From: Alphaproteobacteria bacterium
GTDB lineage: Bacteria > Pseudomonadota > Alphaproteobacteria > Caulobacterales > Caulobacteraceae
DNA: 63,812 bases
Direction: 5' to 3'
Assembly (NCBI GenBank): GCA_018826515.1
Contig: JAHKAM010000041.1
Coordinates: 1 to 63,812 of the forward strand
Shown: positions 1-8,246 of the stretch, piece by piece
How positions within the stretch are numbered: position 1 is the stretch's first letter
Layout of the letters: the number at the start of each line of letters is the position of its first letter
Translations under genes and position numbers: made by a program
Notes under the pieces: generated by a model
What the model saw: only the letters and a program-made list of their open reading frames with translations
Told to the model about the DNA's origin: nothing
Databases searched by the model: none

Positions 1-276
1 AAATTCCTGGCCGAGGCCTACATCCTCACCAAGGAAGAGGGCGGCCGTCACACCCCGTTCTTCACCAACTACCGCCCGCAGTTCTACTTCCGCACCACGG
101 ACGTGACCGGCATCGTGCACCTCAAGGAAGGTGTCGAGATGATCATGCCCGGCGACAACGCCGAGCTGAACGTCGAGCTGATCACCCCGATCGCCATGGA
201 CCAGGGCCTGCGCTTCGCCATCCGCGAAGGCGGCCGCACCGTCGGCGCCGGCGTGGTGTCGAAGATCACGGAATAA
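1..276 (+). CDS. tuf: Elongation factor Tu, C-terminal part (5' end outside window)
   Basis: This is the last 91 codons of EF-Tu, the GTPase that delivers aminoacyl-tRNA to the ribosome. The reading frame is open from base 1 and ends at TAA 274-276. The visible part is the beta-barrel domain 3, with the typical [21 protein letters not shown] and MIMPGDN stretches and the closing [15 protein letters not shown]. The GTPase domain lies upstream of the window. A strong terminator follows, so this is the end of its transcription unit. In this bacterial group tuf usually sits close to tRNA-Trp-secE-nusG, as it does here. Confidence 0.97.
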   Translation, partial: KFLAEAYILTKEEGGRHTPFFTNYRPQFYFRTTDVTGIVHLKEGVEMIMPGDNAELNVELITPIAMDQGLRFAIREGGRTVGAGVVSKITE

Positions 277-289
277 GAAGGGCGCCAAC

Positions 290-331
290 GCTCGCGACGC
301 GGTCGCTCGCTCCTTGAGCGCGGCGAAGCGA
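290..331. repeat. Short palindromic intergenic element, copy A
   Basis: A GC-rich segment between the tuf stop and its terminator contains the inverted repeat GCGAC-GCG-GTCGC (294-306), then CTTGAGCGCG, inside an outer GCTCGC/GCGAGC pairing. A closely similar arrangement (GCGCGACGCGGTCGC, then CTTGAGCGCG) recurs at about 9921-9955 after another gene. Two copies in non-coding DNA suggest a small dispersed element, but the function is unknown. Confidence 0.45.
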
Positions 332-352
332 GCCTGAGCCAGACAAGACAGA

Positions 353-384
353 ACGGCCCCCGGAGCGATCCGGGGGCCGTTTTG
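353..384 (+). terminator. Rho-independent terminator after tuf
   Basis: A perfect 12-bp stem (ACGGCCCCCGGA / TCCGGGGGCCGT) with a GCGA tetraloop is followed by a short T run. It lies about 75 bases after the tuf stop codon and closes that transcription unit. Confidence 0.88.
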
Positions 385-526
385 CTGTTCTGATCACCCT
401 CGACGGTCATTCTCCCGCACCTGGCGAGAAGGACGGTTAAGGCGCGCCCGTGCGGACGTAACGACTTGCGCGGAACCCGCCCAGCGTCCCTACGTTCGCA
501 TCACGGACGTTAGGGATTCAGTAACC

Positions 527-655
527 ATGCGGCGCGCGCTTCGGATCGGCCTGTTCATCGGCACCTTTATCGGCATGTCCGCCTGCGCGACCCTGCCGCA
601 GGATGACGGTTCGCGCGGTCCCTACGGCTCGGCCGAGGTCGGACGCACGCGCTGA
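527..655 (+). CDS. Small predicted lipoprotein
   Basis: A 42-codon ORF starts at ATG 527 and ends at TGA 653-655. The peptide has a basic start (MRRALR), a short hydrophobic segment and a lipobox-like end, GMSAC, with Cys at residue 20, then a short hydrophilic tail of 22 residues. This is the layout of the small entericidin-like or otherwise unassigned lipoproteins common in this group. The family is not recognised and no function can be given. It stands alone between the tuf terminator and the CBS-domain gene. Confidence 0.55.
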   Translation: MRRALRIGLFIGTFIGMSACATLPQDDGSRGPYGSAEVGRTR

Positions 656-747
656 TCCAAGGAAACCGTGGCGGCCCGCGGGTTTTGCCCCTATCATCGG
701 CAATGCGGATGCCGACAGTTGCGCCGCGCCGGTTTCGACCCCCCTAG

Positions 748-2082
748 ATGTTAGCCTTCGCCATCGCCGTCGTTCTGGCCCTCGTGGTGCTCAACGGCCT
801 GTTCGCCATGACCGAGTTGGCGGTCGTATCGTCCCGAAAATCCAAGCTGCAGAGTCGCGCCGAGCGCGGCGATCGGGGCGCGCGCGCCGCGTTGAAGCTG
901 GCCGAGGACCCGACCCATTTCCTTTCCGCCGTCCAGGTCGGCATCACCCTGATCGGCATCGCCGCCGGCGCCTATGGTCAGGCGGCCATCGCCGGGGAGC
1001 TGAACCTCATCCTGGAAGGCGCCTTCCCGACGCTCGCGGCCTATACGGAAATCTTCTCCACCGCCCTCGTCATCATCTTCATCACCTATGTCTCGGTGAT
1101 CGTCGGTGAGCTGGTGCCCAAACGGCTGGCGCTGATCTTCCCCGAATCGATCGCCTCCAAGATGGCGGCCCCGATCTCGACCGTGGCCATCGTGCTGAAG
1201 CCCTTCGTGGTGGTCCTGACGGCCTCGACCTCGGCCATCCTCAAGCTGATGAACGTCAAGGACCGGGACGGCTCGGACGTGACCCAGGAGGAGGTCGAGA
1301 CGATGATCGCCGAGGGCACGGCCTCGGGTCTGATCGAGCCGGAAGAGCAGGAGATGATCGAGGAGATCCTGCGCCTCGGCGACCGTCCCATCCGGGTGGC
1401 CATGACGCCGCGCCACGAGGTGTTCTGGATCGCCCTGGACGACACCGAGGAACAGCTGCGCCAGGAGGTGCGGACCTGCCCCTATTCGCGGATCGTGGTG
1501 GCGCGTGAGAACGACGTCGACAACCCCCTGGGGGTGATTCACAAGAAGGACCTGCTGGACAGCCTGCTGGACAATGGCGAGTTCAACGTGGAGCGTCTGG
1601 TCCAGACGCCGGCCTTCATTCCGCAGTCGACCTCTGTGCTCAAGGCGCTGGGGATCATGAAGGCCTCGCGGGTCCACATGGCCTTCCTGGTCGATGAGTA
1701 CGGCGCCTTCGAGGGGGTGGTGACGGCCACCGACCTGCTGGAGATGATCGCCGGCAATTTCGACGAGAGCCACGACGAGGACGAGGACTATATCCGTCAG
1801 CGCGAGGACGGCAGCTGGCTGGTCGACGGCCAGGCCGACATCGAGGAACTGGCTGATGCGCTGGGCGAGGATTTCGGCGAGGCCGACGGCTTCCACACCA
1901 TCGCCGGCCTGGTGCTGCACCAGCTGTCGCGGGTGCCGAACGAGGGCGAAATCCTGCAGCTGGGCCGGTTCGAGGTCGAGATCATCGACATGGACGACCG
2001 TCGCATCGACAAGCTGTTGTTCAAACAAGTGATCAAGGCTGAGGATGAGGCCCGGGCCGTGGCCGGCCAGTATGAGGATTAA
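748..2082 (+). CDS. Hemolysin-family (CNNM/CBS-domain) membrane protein
   Basis: This 444-residue inner-membrane protein belongs to the UPF0053/HlyC-CorC family, whose members are linked to divalent cation (Mg/Co) transport or homeostasis; the hemolysin name is historical. An N-terminal DUF21 membrane domain (about residues 1-190, four hydrophobic segments, with MTELAVVSSRKSKL at 21 and ELVPKRLA at 121) is followed by two CBS domains (about 215-335) and a C-terminal CorC_HlyC domain (about 355-435). Length and domain order are normal for the family. It reads as a single gene between a small lipoprotein gene and tRNA-Trp. The substrate cannot be told from sequence. Confidence 0.9.
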   Translation: MLAFAIAVVLALVVLNGLFAMTELAVVSSRKSKLQSRAERGDRGARAALKLAEDPTHFLSAVQVGITLIGIAAGAYGQAAIAGELNLILEGAFPTLAAYTEIFSTALVIIFITYVSVIVGELVPKRLALIFPESIASKMAAPISTVAIVLKPFVVVLTASTSAILKLMNVKDRDGSDVTQEEVETMIAEGTASGLIEPEEQEMIEEILRLGDRPIRVAMTPRHEVFWIALDDTEEQLRQEVRTCPYSRIVVARENDVDNPLGVIHKKDLLDSLLDNGEFNVERLVQTPAFIPQSTSVLKALGIMKASRVHMAFLVDEYGAFEGVVTATDLLEMIAGNFDESHDEDEDYIRQREDGSWLVDGQADIEELADALGEDFGEADGFHTIAGLVLHQLSRVPNEGEILQLGRFEVEIIDMDDRRIDKLLFKQVIKAEDEARAVAGQYED

Positions 2083-2173
2083 GGCCCAAGCCGCTTGAAA
2101 ACCCCGACGCGGTGGGGCATACGCCCCGGTCTGGCGAAGGCGAACGCGCCTGGGGGGCGACCCTCCGGCGCGT

Positions 2174-2179
2174 TATAGT
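2174..2179 (+). promoter_or_regulatory. Candidate -10 element of the tRNA-Trp gene
   Basis: TATAGT lies 15 bases before the mature tRNA 5' end, inside an otherwise GC-rich gap. No clear -35 partner is visible, so this is a suggestion only. Confidence 0.3.
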
Positions 2180-2193
2180 TTTGTCCGGACGCT

Positions 2194-2269
2194 AGGAGTG
2201 TAGCTCAGCTGGTAGAGCATCGGTCTCCAAAACCGAGGGTCGTGGGTTCGAGTCCCTCCACTCCTGCCA
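2194..2269 (+). tRNA. trpT: tRNA-Trp (anticodon CCA)
   Basis: A full cloverleaf can be read. The acceptor arm AGGAGTG pairs with CACTCCT, the D arm holds AGCTCAGCTGGTAGAGC, the anticodon stem TCGGT/ACCGA closes the loop CTCCAAA with anticodon CCA, and the T arm contains GGTTCGAGTCC. Discriminator G2266 and an encoded CCA end (2267-2269) follow. The position just before secE is the classical one for tRNA-Trp in many proteobacteria. Confidence 0.97.
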
Positions 2270-2333
2270 CTTTTCACTGGCGGCGCGGGTTCCTATCTGC
2301 ACCGTCAGATTGTTGAAACGAGACCAGAAGACC

Positions 2334-2627
2334 ATGGCCAAGGCCAAGAGCCCCTCGGGGCGCCGCACACAGCCCGCCCAGCCGGTGATCGCCGGCGCCG
2401 CCGTGGCGGCCGACACGGCCGCGCCGAAGAAGCGGACCTCGATCCCGCAGTTCGCCAGCCAGGTGCGCGCCGAGCTGCGCAAGGTCGTGTGGCCGAGCCG
2501 CAAGGAAACCTGGATCACCTCGGTGATGGTGCTGATCATGGTCGTGATCGCCGCGATCTTCTTCTTCGTGGTCGACGCCGGCCTGTCGGTGGCGTCGCGC
2601 TTCATTCTCGGTCTCGGCGGCCAGTAG
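2334..2627 (+). CDS. secE: Preprotein translocase subunit SecE
   Basis: SecE is the small subunit that clamps the SecYEG protein-export channel. The 97-residue product has a basic, Ala-rich N-terminal extension, an amphipathic segment with the conserved VRAELRKVVWPSRKET region, and a single transmembrane helix near the C-terminus. ATG 2334 was chosen because the protein then starts MAKAKSP; an upstream TTG at 2310 would add eight residues. It is followed after nine bases by nusG, the usual secE-nusG pair downstream of tRNA-Trp. Confidence 0.94.
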   Translation: MAKAKSPSGRRTQPAQPVIAGAAVAADTAAPKKRTSIPQFASQVRAELRKVVWPSRKETWITSVMVLIMVVIAAIFFFVVDAGLSVASRFILGLGGQ

Positions 2628-2636
2628 GAAATACCC

Positions 2637-3227
2637 ATGACCGATGCAGCCCCCGCCCCGAATTCTGGCAAGCCCGCCGCCAATCCCCGGCACAAGTGGT
2701 ACATCGTCCACGCCTATTCGAATTTCGAGAAGAAGGTCGCCCAGCACCTGACGGACCAGGCGCGCCAGCAGGGCCTCGAGGACTGTTTCTCTGAAATCCT
2801 CGTCCCGACCGAGGACGTGGTCGAGATCCGCCGCGGCCGGAAGGTCAACTCCGAGCGCAAATTCTTCCCCGGCTATGTGCTGGTGAAGATGGAGATGACC
2901 GACGACGCCTATCACCTGGTCAAGAACACGCCGAAGGTGACCGGCTTCCTCGGCGCCGCGGGCGGCACCAAGCCGCTGCCGGTGTCCGAGAAGGAAGTCC
3001 AGAACATCATCGGCCAGGTGGAGGAGGGCGTCGAACGTCCGAAGCCCACCATCCGCTTCGACATCGGCGAGACCGTCAAGGTCATCGACGGACCCTTCGC
3101 CAGCTTCGAGGGCCAGGTCGAGAGCGTCGACGAGGACAACGCCCGCCTGCGCGTGGCCGTGTCCATCTTCGGCCGCCCGACCCCGGTCGATCTGGAATAC
3201 AATCAGGTCGAGAAGAACGCGGGCTGA
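2637..3227 (+). CDS. nusG: Transcription termination/antitermination protein NusG
   Basis: NusG binds RNA polymerase, raises processivity, and links transcription to Rho or to the ribosome. The 196-residue protein has the NGN domain (about 20-135, beginning KWYIVHAYSNFEKKVA, with the FFPGYVLVKM strand) and a C-terminal KOW domain (about 142-194, GETVKVIDGPFASFEG). It follows secE closely. Before the next ribosomal genes there is a gap of about 300 bases, taken up by a palindromic repeat and an rplK leader, so rplKA may have its own promoter or extra control here. Confidence 0.97.
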   Translation: MTDAAPAPNSGKPAANPRHKWYIVHAYSNFEKKVAQHLTDQARQQGLEDCFSEILVPTEDVVEIRRGRKVNSERKFFPGYVLVKMEMTDDAYHLVKNTPKVTGFLGAAGGTKPLPVSEKEVQNIIGQVEEGVERPKPTIRFDIGETVKVIDGPFASFEGQVESVDEDNARLRVAVSIFGRPTPVDLEYNQVEKNAG

Positions 3228-3230
3228 CCG

Positions 3231-3377
3231 TTCTCCCTCCCCCGAAGTGGGGAGGGACGATCGCGCCAGCGATCCGGGTGGGGAACGCCAGTACCGCACC
3301 GCCGGCGCCCGGCTTGGCAATTCCCCACCCGGGCTCGGCTGCGCCTCGCCGTCCCTCCCCATGAAGGGGAGGGAGAA
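3231..3377. repeat. Palindromic intergenic element R1 with 12-bp terminal inverted repeats
   Basis: The element begins TTCTCCCTCCCC and ends GGGGAGGGAGAA, a perfect 12-bp terminal inverted repeat. Each end can fold alone (3234-3257 and 3352-3374 are hairpins with 9-bp stems). The interior holds another perfect 12-bp inverted pair, CCGGGTGGGGAA at 3274-3285 with TTCCCCACCCGG at 3321-3332. It lies between nusG and the rplK leader. Two related elements occur at about 43880 and 63056. It encodes no protein of its own that can be defended. Confidence 0.75.
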
Positions 3378-3453
3378 CGCGTTGCTTCAGTCCCTCGCTT
3401 CTGCTACACGCGCGCCTCGCTCTGAGGGGCGGTGCGGGTTCGCCCGCATAAAT

Positions 3454-3511
3454 CCGTGGGAGGCAGCCATGCCACGACCACGGCTCACCGGGCCTGATTG
3501 AGTTCAGGCCC
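3454..3511 (+). promoter_or_regulatory. Structured rplKA leader, candidate ribosomal protein L1 target
   Basis: Two helices can be drawn just before the rplK ribosome binding site: CCGTGG (3454-3459) with CCACGG (3478-3483), and GGGCCTGA (3490-3497) with TCAGGCCC (3504-3511). In many bacteria L1 represses its own L11-L1 mRNA by binding a leader that imitates its 23S rRNA site. The position fits such control, but the L1 motif itself was not verified. Confidence 0.4.
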
Positions 3512-3528
3512 ATTGTAAGGAGAGACCA

Positions 3529-3960
3529 ATGGCCAAGAAGATTCTGGGCTATATCAAACTGCAGGTGCCGGCCGGCAACGCCACGCCTTCACCCCCGATC
3601 GGGCCCGCCCTCGGTCAGCGCGGCGTCAACATCATGGGCTTCGTCAAGGAGTTCAACGCCCGCACCGAGAAGGAAGTCAAAGGCACGCCCCTGCCGACCG
3701 TGATCACGGTCTACCAGGACAAGAGCTTCACCTTCGTCACCAAGACCCCGCCCGCGACCCACTACATCAAGCAGGCCGCCGGGATCACCTCGGGCTCGAA
3801 AATGACCGGCCGCGAAGTGGCCGGCAAGATCAAGCGCAGCCAGCTGCGTGAGATCGCCGAGAAGAAGATGAAGGATCTGAACGCGAACGACCTGGACGCC
3901 GCGACCAAGATCATCGAAGGCTCGGCTCGCGCCATGGGCCTCAACGTCGTGGAGGGCTAA
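3529..3960 (+). CDS. rplK: 50S ribosomal protein L11
   Basis: L11 is part of the GTPase-associated centre of the large subunit and is needed for factor-dependent steps of translation. The 143 residues match the normal length. The N-terminal domain starts [16 protein letters not shown] and has the Pro-rich [15 protein letters not shown] helix region; the C-terminal RNA-binding domain has ASKM-like [13 protein letters not shown] and closes with [17 protein letters not shown] lies before the start. rplA follows four bases after the stop. Confidence 0.98.
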   Translation: MAKKILGYIKLQVPAGNATPSPPIGPALGQRGVNIMGFVKEFNARTEKEVKGTPLPTVITVYQDKSFTFVTKTPPATHYIKQAAGITSGSKMTGREVAGKIKRSQLREIAEKKMKDLNANDLDAATKIIEGSARAMGLNVVEG

Positions 3961-3964
3961 GCAC

Positions 3965-4654
<690 letters not shown>

Positions 4655-4677
4655 TCGAACTGAACGACTGAATGAAG

Positions 4678-4709
4678 AGGGCGGCGACCGCAGGGTCGTC
4701 GCCCTTTTT
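4678..4709 (+). terminator. Rho-independent terminator after rplA
   Basis: AGGGCGGCGACC pairs with GGTCGTCGCCCT (one G-U pair) across a four-base loop and is followed by a run of five T. It lies 23 bases after the rplA stop and ends the rplKA unit. Confidence 0.9.
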
Positions 4710-4786
4710 CGTCCGGGCGTTGCGTCGCAGCGCTTGTGCGCGCGGCCAAGTCCCCCGAGGGTAGGCGACCCTGTGGAGGCGCCGTC

Positions 4787-5290
4787 TTGCGTATCATCAT
4801 TCTGCTGGCGGCCAGCCTGTGGCTGTGCGCCGCGCCGCCGTCGGCGGCCCAGGACGCGCCGCCCCCCGACGCCCGCCGTCTGGCGCTGGCCGATCAGTAT
4901 CTTGAACTGACCATGGGCGCGGGGCTGCGCAAATTCATGGCCAACTACTATGAGGACCTCTACGCCGACGCCGGGATGCCGGCGGACCAGCGGGACTGGT
5001 GGACCCAGAACATGACCAGCGCCATGGACCGGGCCCTGGTCGCCGTGTCGGCGGAACTTCGCGAGGATGTGGCGGAAATCTACGCCGCCGAGGAGCTTCA
5101 GGCCCTGATCGACCTGTACCGGTCGCCGCTCGGGCGTTCGATCGCGGAGAAGGATCTCCAGATGTCGATCCGGATGCAGGAGGCGATGGCGCCGCATATG
5201 ATGACGCTGGTGACCGATCTGCTGGCCAAATACTGCCAGCAGTTCGATTGTGAGGCGCTGGCGGACGAGGCGGCCAAGTCCGGACCGTGA
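4787..5290 (+). CDS. DUF2059-domain exported protein
   Basis: The proposed start is TTG 4787, because GTGGAGG lies just upstream and the product then opens with a clean signal peptide (MRIIILLAASLWLCAAPPSAAQ). An upstream start at 4736 would place an odd polar stretch before the signal. The mature part is helical and Ala/Glu-rich, with ALADQYLELTMGAG near the front and LIDLYRSPLGRSIAEKD, which resembles DUF2059 proteins (a family of exported helical proteins of unknown role). Predicted location is the periplasm. It follows the rplA terminator, so it needs its own promoter. Confidence 0.78.
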   Translation: MRIIILLAASLWLCAAPPSAAQDAPPPDARRLALADQYLELTMGAGLRKFMANYYEDLYADAGMPADQRDWWTQNMTSAMDRALVAVSAELREDVAEIYAAEELQALIDLYRSPLGRSIAEKDLQMSIRMQEAMAPHMMTLVTDLLAKYCQQFDCEALADEAAKSGP

Positions 5291-5399
5291 TGCGGGTCCG
5301 CCGGCGGTCCGGCTGCCTATTGCAAAGAATCGTCAGACAACGGACGGATTGGGCCGCGCGTCGATCGGCGACGCGTCGCGACCGGAGTCCGCCTGCCTG

Positions 5400-5840
5400 A
5401 TGACCGCCCCGGCCATCCGTTCCGAACCGGCCGAGCGGCGTCAGGTCGCGGCCCTGCCATGGCGGCGCGGCGTGAACGGGCTCGAGATCCTGCTGGTCAC
5501 CTCGCGCGAGACCCGACGCTGGGTCACGCCCAAGGGCGGCCGGATGCCCGGGCGGACCGACGCCGAGTCCGCGGCCCTGGAGGCCCTGGAAGAGGCGGGC
5601 GTCGAGGGGATGGTGTCCGGAGCGCCGATCGGGACCTTCCGCTACCTGAAGGTGCTGAAGCGTCGGGCGCCGCGCTGGTGCGTGGTGGCGCTGCATGCGC
5701 TGGAGGTGCGGGTCGAACATCCCGTCTGGCAGGAACAGGCCGAGCGCCAGCGGGTCTGGCTCAGCCGTGACGAGGCGGTCCTGCGGGTCGACGAGCCGGA
5801 CCTCAAGGCGTTGATCGCGGCCTTTGAGGGCCAGGCCTGA
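5400..5840 (+). CDS. NUDIX hydrolase
   Basis: NUDIX enzymes cleave nucleoside diphosphates linked to another group. This 146-residue protein (start ATG 5400 preferred; the frame is open further upstream) carries WVTPKGGRMPG and the box helix ALEALEEAGVEG, which keeps the metal-binding EExG core but has Leu and Arg at two positions where the canonical box has Arg and Glu. That variant is typical of the diadenosine/diphosphoinositol polyphosphate-like group. The substrate is unknown. Its 3' end overlaps the convergent DUF1203 gene by 38 bases. Confidence 0.85.
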   Translation: MTAPAIRSEPAERRQVAALPWRRGVNGLEILLVTSRETRRWVTPKGGRMPGRTDAESAALEALEEAGVEGMVSGAPIGTFRYLKVLKRRAPRWCVVALHALEVRVEHPVWQEQAERQRVWLSRDEAVLRVDEPDLKALIAAFEGQA

Positions 5841-6300
5841 CCGCCCGCGCCAGATAGCAGCCGCGCGGGGCGAAATGGATGTGGACCTGGTCGGTGGCCG
5901 GGTGGTCGAACCAGGCGGCCAGCCGGTCATCCAGATCGCGACCGTCGATGACCTCGCCTTCGATCATCATGTTGCGGGCATCATAGATGCGCAGGGACAG
6001 GGGGCGTTTGGCCAGCATCTCCGGGGCCGGGCCCTCGACCGCGCCGGCCTCGACGGCGGCCTCGCGCACGAAGATCGGACCCGAGGCGCGGTAGGGCGAG
6101 CCGGGATCGGTCAGGTGGGCATGGTTGACCAGCACCAGCCGTTCGCCGGCGGCGGCGTCCTGCAGGCTCACGCGGCAGGGGGCGCGGCCAGTTTGATCGG
6201 CGACCCAGCGTCGGGCGCCAATCGCGGCCAGCCCCTCGTCGGACATGGAAAAGAACGGGACGAAGGGGTCCAGGGGCAGGGCTTCGATGCGGTATGTCAT
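5803..6300 (-). CDS. DUF1203 domain-containing protein
   Basis: A 165-residue soluble protein reads on the minus strand from ATG 6300 (MTYRIEALPLDPF). The body shows DUF1203 features: VPFFSMSDEGLAAIGARRWVAD, a CRVSLQDAAAGERLVLVNHAHL stretch, and a C-terminal VHIHFAPRGCYLARAV. Members of this family have no established function. The last 38 bases overlap the tail of the convergent NUDIX gene. The reading frame remains open upstream antisense to the M3 peptidase, but that part is a shadow. Confidence 0.82.
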   Translation of the reverse strand: MTYRIEALPLDPFVPFFSMSDEGLAAIGARRWVADQTGRAPCRVSLQDAAAGERLVLVNHAHLTDPGSPYRASGPIFVREAAVEAGAVEGPAPEMLAKRPLSLRIYDARNMMIEGEVIDGRDLDDRLAAWFDHPATDQVHIHFAPRGCYLARAVRPGPQRPRSTP

Positions 6301-6399
6301 GCGGTCTCTCCTTGGGTCGCGAAGGTGTGACGATCGGACAGCCCCGTCTGGCGGCTTCCGGACGTTGCGTCGCGGCGCCCGGAACCCCACAACAGGGCC

Positions 6400-8202
6400 A
6401 TGAACGCACCCTTCAAGACCCCCGCCGACCCGCTGGACGCCCCCGTCTGGGATCTGTCCGACCTCTATGCCTCGCGCGAGGACGCCCGGATCGGGATCGA
6501 TCTGGCGCGGGCGCAGGCCATGGTCGCCGAGCTCAACGCCCTGCAGGGCCGACTGGTCGAGGCGCGGGGCCAGGCGCCGCTGCTGGGCGAACGGCTGGAC
6601 CGGGCGGTGACCCTGTACGAGCAGGCGTCCGACGTTCTGGGCGGGGTGGGGGCCTATGCCTTCCTGGCCGCCTCCACCGATCGCAATGACGCCGCGGCCC
6701 AGGGGTTCGAGGCGACGGTGCGCGAGAAGATGACGGCCATCGCCACCCCGACGGTCTGGGTCACCCTGGAGATCAACCAGCTGGAGGAGGCCGAGATCGA
6801 GGCGGGGCTGGCGGCCTGGCCGGCGGCGGCGCGCTGGCGGCCGTGGTTGCGACGGGTGCGGGCGATGAAGCCGCATGAGCTGTCCAACGAACTGGAGACC
6901 TTCCTCGCCGAACGGGGCCCGATCAGCGCCCAGTGGCCACGCCTGTTCGACGAGACTCTGGCGGCGATGAAGGTCAAGGCCGGCAAGGATGAGCTGACGC
7001 TGGCCGAGGCGCTGAACCGGCTGTCGGATCCCAAGGGGGCGCGGCGCAAGGCGGCGGCCGAGGGGCTGAACGCGGCGCTGGCGGCGCGCACCCAGACCAT
7101 GGCGCTGGTGATGAACACCGTCGCCGCGGACAAGGCGCTGGAAGACAAGTGGCGGGGCTTCAAACGGCCCGCCGACGCCCGCCACCTGTCGAACGAGGTC
7201 GACGGCGAGTCGGTGGACGCGATGGCCGAGGCCGTCGCCGCCGCCTATCCGCGGCTGTCGCACCGCTATTATGCGCTCAAGGCGAAGGCCATGGGCAAGG
7301 CGACGCTGGACCAGTGGGACCGCAACGCCCCCATCGAGACCACCGCGCCGCGCGGCTATGACTGGGCGGCCGGCAAGGATCTGGTGCTGGAGAGTTTCGC
7401 CGATCTGGGTCCCGAGTTCGCGGACCGGGCGGGCGGCTTCTTCGACAAGCCGTGGATCGACGGCAAGGCGCGAACGGGGAAGCAGTCGGGGGCCTATGCG
7501 CATCCGGTGACCTCGGACCGCCATCCCTATGTGTTCCTGAACTGGATGGGCGAGCGCCGCGATGTGCTGACCCTCGCGCACGAACTGGGCCATGGGGTGC
7601 ATCAGACGCTGGCGGCGGGGCAGGGGAGTCTGCTGGCCGATACGCCGCTGACGCTCGCCGAGACGGCCTCCATCTTCGCCGAGGGCCTGACCTTCGACCG
7701 GCTGCTGGCGACGGCGCCCAGGGCCGAGCAGCGGGGCCTGCTGGCGGGGCGGATCGAGGATGGGCTGAACACCGTCGTGCGCCAGATCGCCTTTCACCGG
7801 TTCGAGACGCGGTTCCACGACGAACGGGCCGCGGGCGAGGTTCCGGTCGAACGGATCGGCGCGCTGTTCCTCGAGGAGATGGGGGCCTCGCTCGGCCCGG
7901 CGATCACGCTCAACCCCGGTTACGAGCACTGGTGGAGCTATGTCAGCCATTTCGTCCACTCGCCCTTCTACGTCTATGCCTACGCCTTCGGCGACCTGCT
8001 GGTGGCGGCCCTGATGGAGACGCGGGCAAAGGACCCGGCCGGGTTCACGCCGCTGTATCGCGAGCTGCTCGCGGGCGGGGGATCGAAGGGCTATGTCGAG
8101 GCCCTGGCGCCGTTCGGGCTGAACCCGCGCGATCCGGCCTTCTGGACCATCGGGACCAAGCGGCTGGAGGGTCTGATCGACCGGTTCGAAGCGCTGGTCT
8201 GA
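6400..8202 (+). CDS. M3 family oligoendopeptidase (PepF-like)
   Basis: This is a 600-residue cytosolic zinc peptidase that cleaves short peptides. The zinc motif HELGH begins at His394 (LTLAHELGHGVHQTLA), with the expected downstream Glu in LAETASIFAE. C-terminal motifs HFVHSPFYVYAYAFGDLL are typical of the PepF/M3 group. Length is as usual for this family. It is transcribed away from DUF1203 and is followed after 44 bases by a serine hydrolase gene, probably in the same unit. The role in peptide turnover is inferred from the family. Confidence 0.94.
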   Translation: MNAPFKTPADPLDAPVWDLSDLYASREDARIGIDLARAQAMVAELNALQGRLVEARGQAPLLGERLDRAVTLYEQASDVLGGVGAYAFLAASTDRNDAAAQGFEATVREKMTAIATPTVWVTLEINQLEEAEIEAGLAAWPAAARWRPWLRRVRAMKPHELSNELETFLAERGPISAQWPRLFDETLAAMKVKAGKDELTLAEALNRLSDPKGARRKAAAEGLNAALAARTQTMALVMNTVAADKALEDKWRGFKRPADARHLSNEVDGESVDAMAEAVAAAYPRLSHRYYALKAKAMGKATLDQWDRNAPIETTAPRGYDWAAGKDLVLESFADLGPEFADRAGGFFDKPWIDGKARTGKQSGAYAHPVTSDRHPYVFLNWMGERRDVLTLAHELGHGVHQTLAAGQGSLLADTPLTLAETASIFAEGLTFDRLLATAPRAEQRGLLAGRIEDGLNTVVRQIAFHRFETRFHDERAAGEVPVERIGALFLEEMGASLGPAITLNPGYEHWWSYVSHFVHSPFYVYAYAFGDLLVAALMETRAKDPAGFTPLYRELLAGGGSKGYVEALAPFGLNPRDPAFWTIGTKRLEGLIDRFEALV

Positions 8203-8246
8203 CGACCGGCGTTGACGGGCCGCTCGCCACGCGCGAGCGTCCCGTC

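Noticed and set aside
751..2028. 425-codon minus-strand frame opposite the CBS-domain gene
   Set aside because: The plus-strand protein has clear DUF21, CBS and CorC features; the antisense frame is Gln/Asp/His-rich and matches nothing.
5803..7959. 718-codon minus-strand frame as a single gene
   Set aside because: Only the last 165 codons (from ATG 6300) form a recognisable DUF1203 protein. The rest is antisense to the M3 peptidase.
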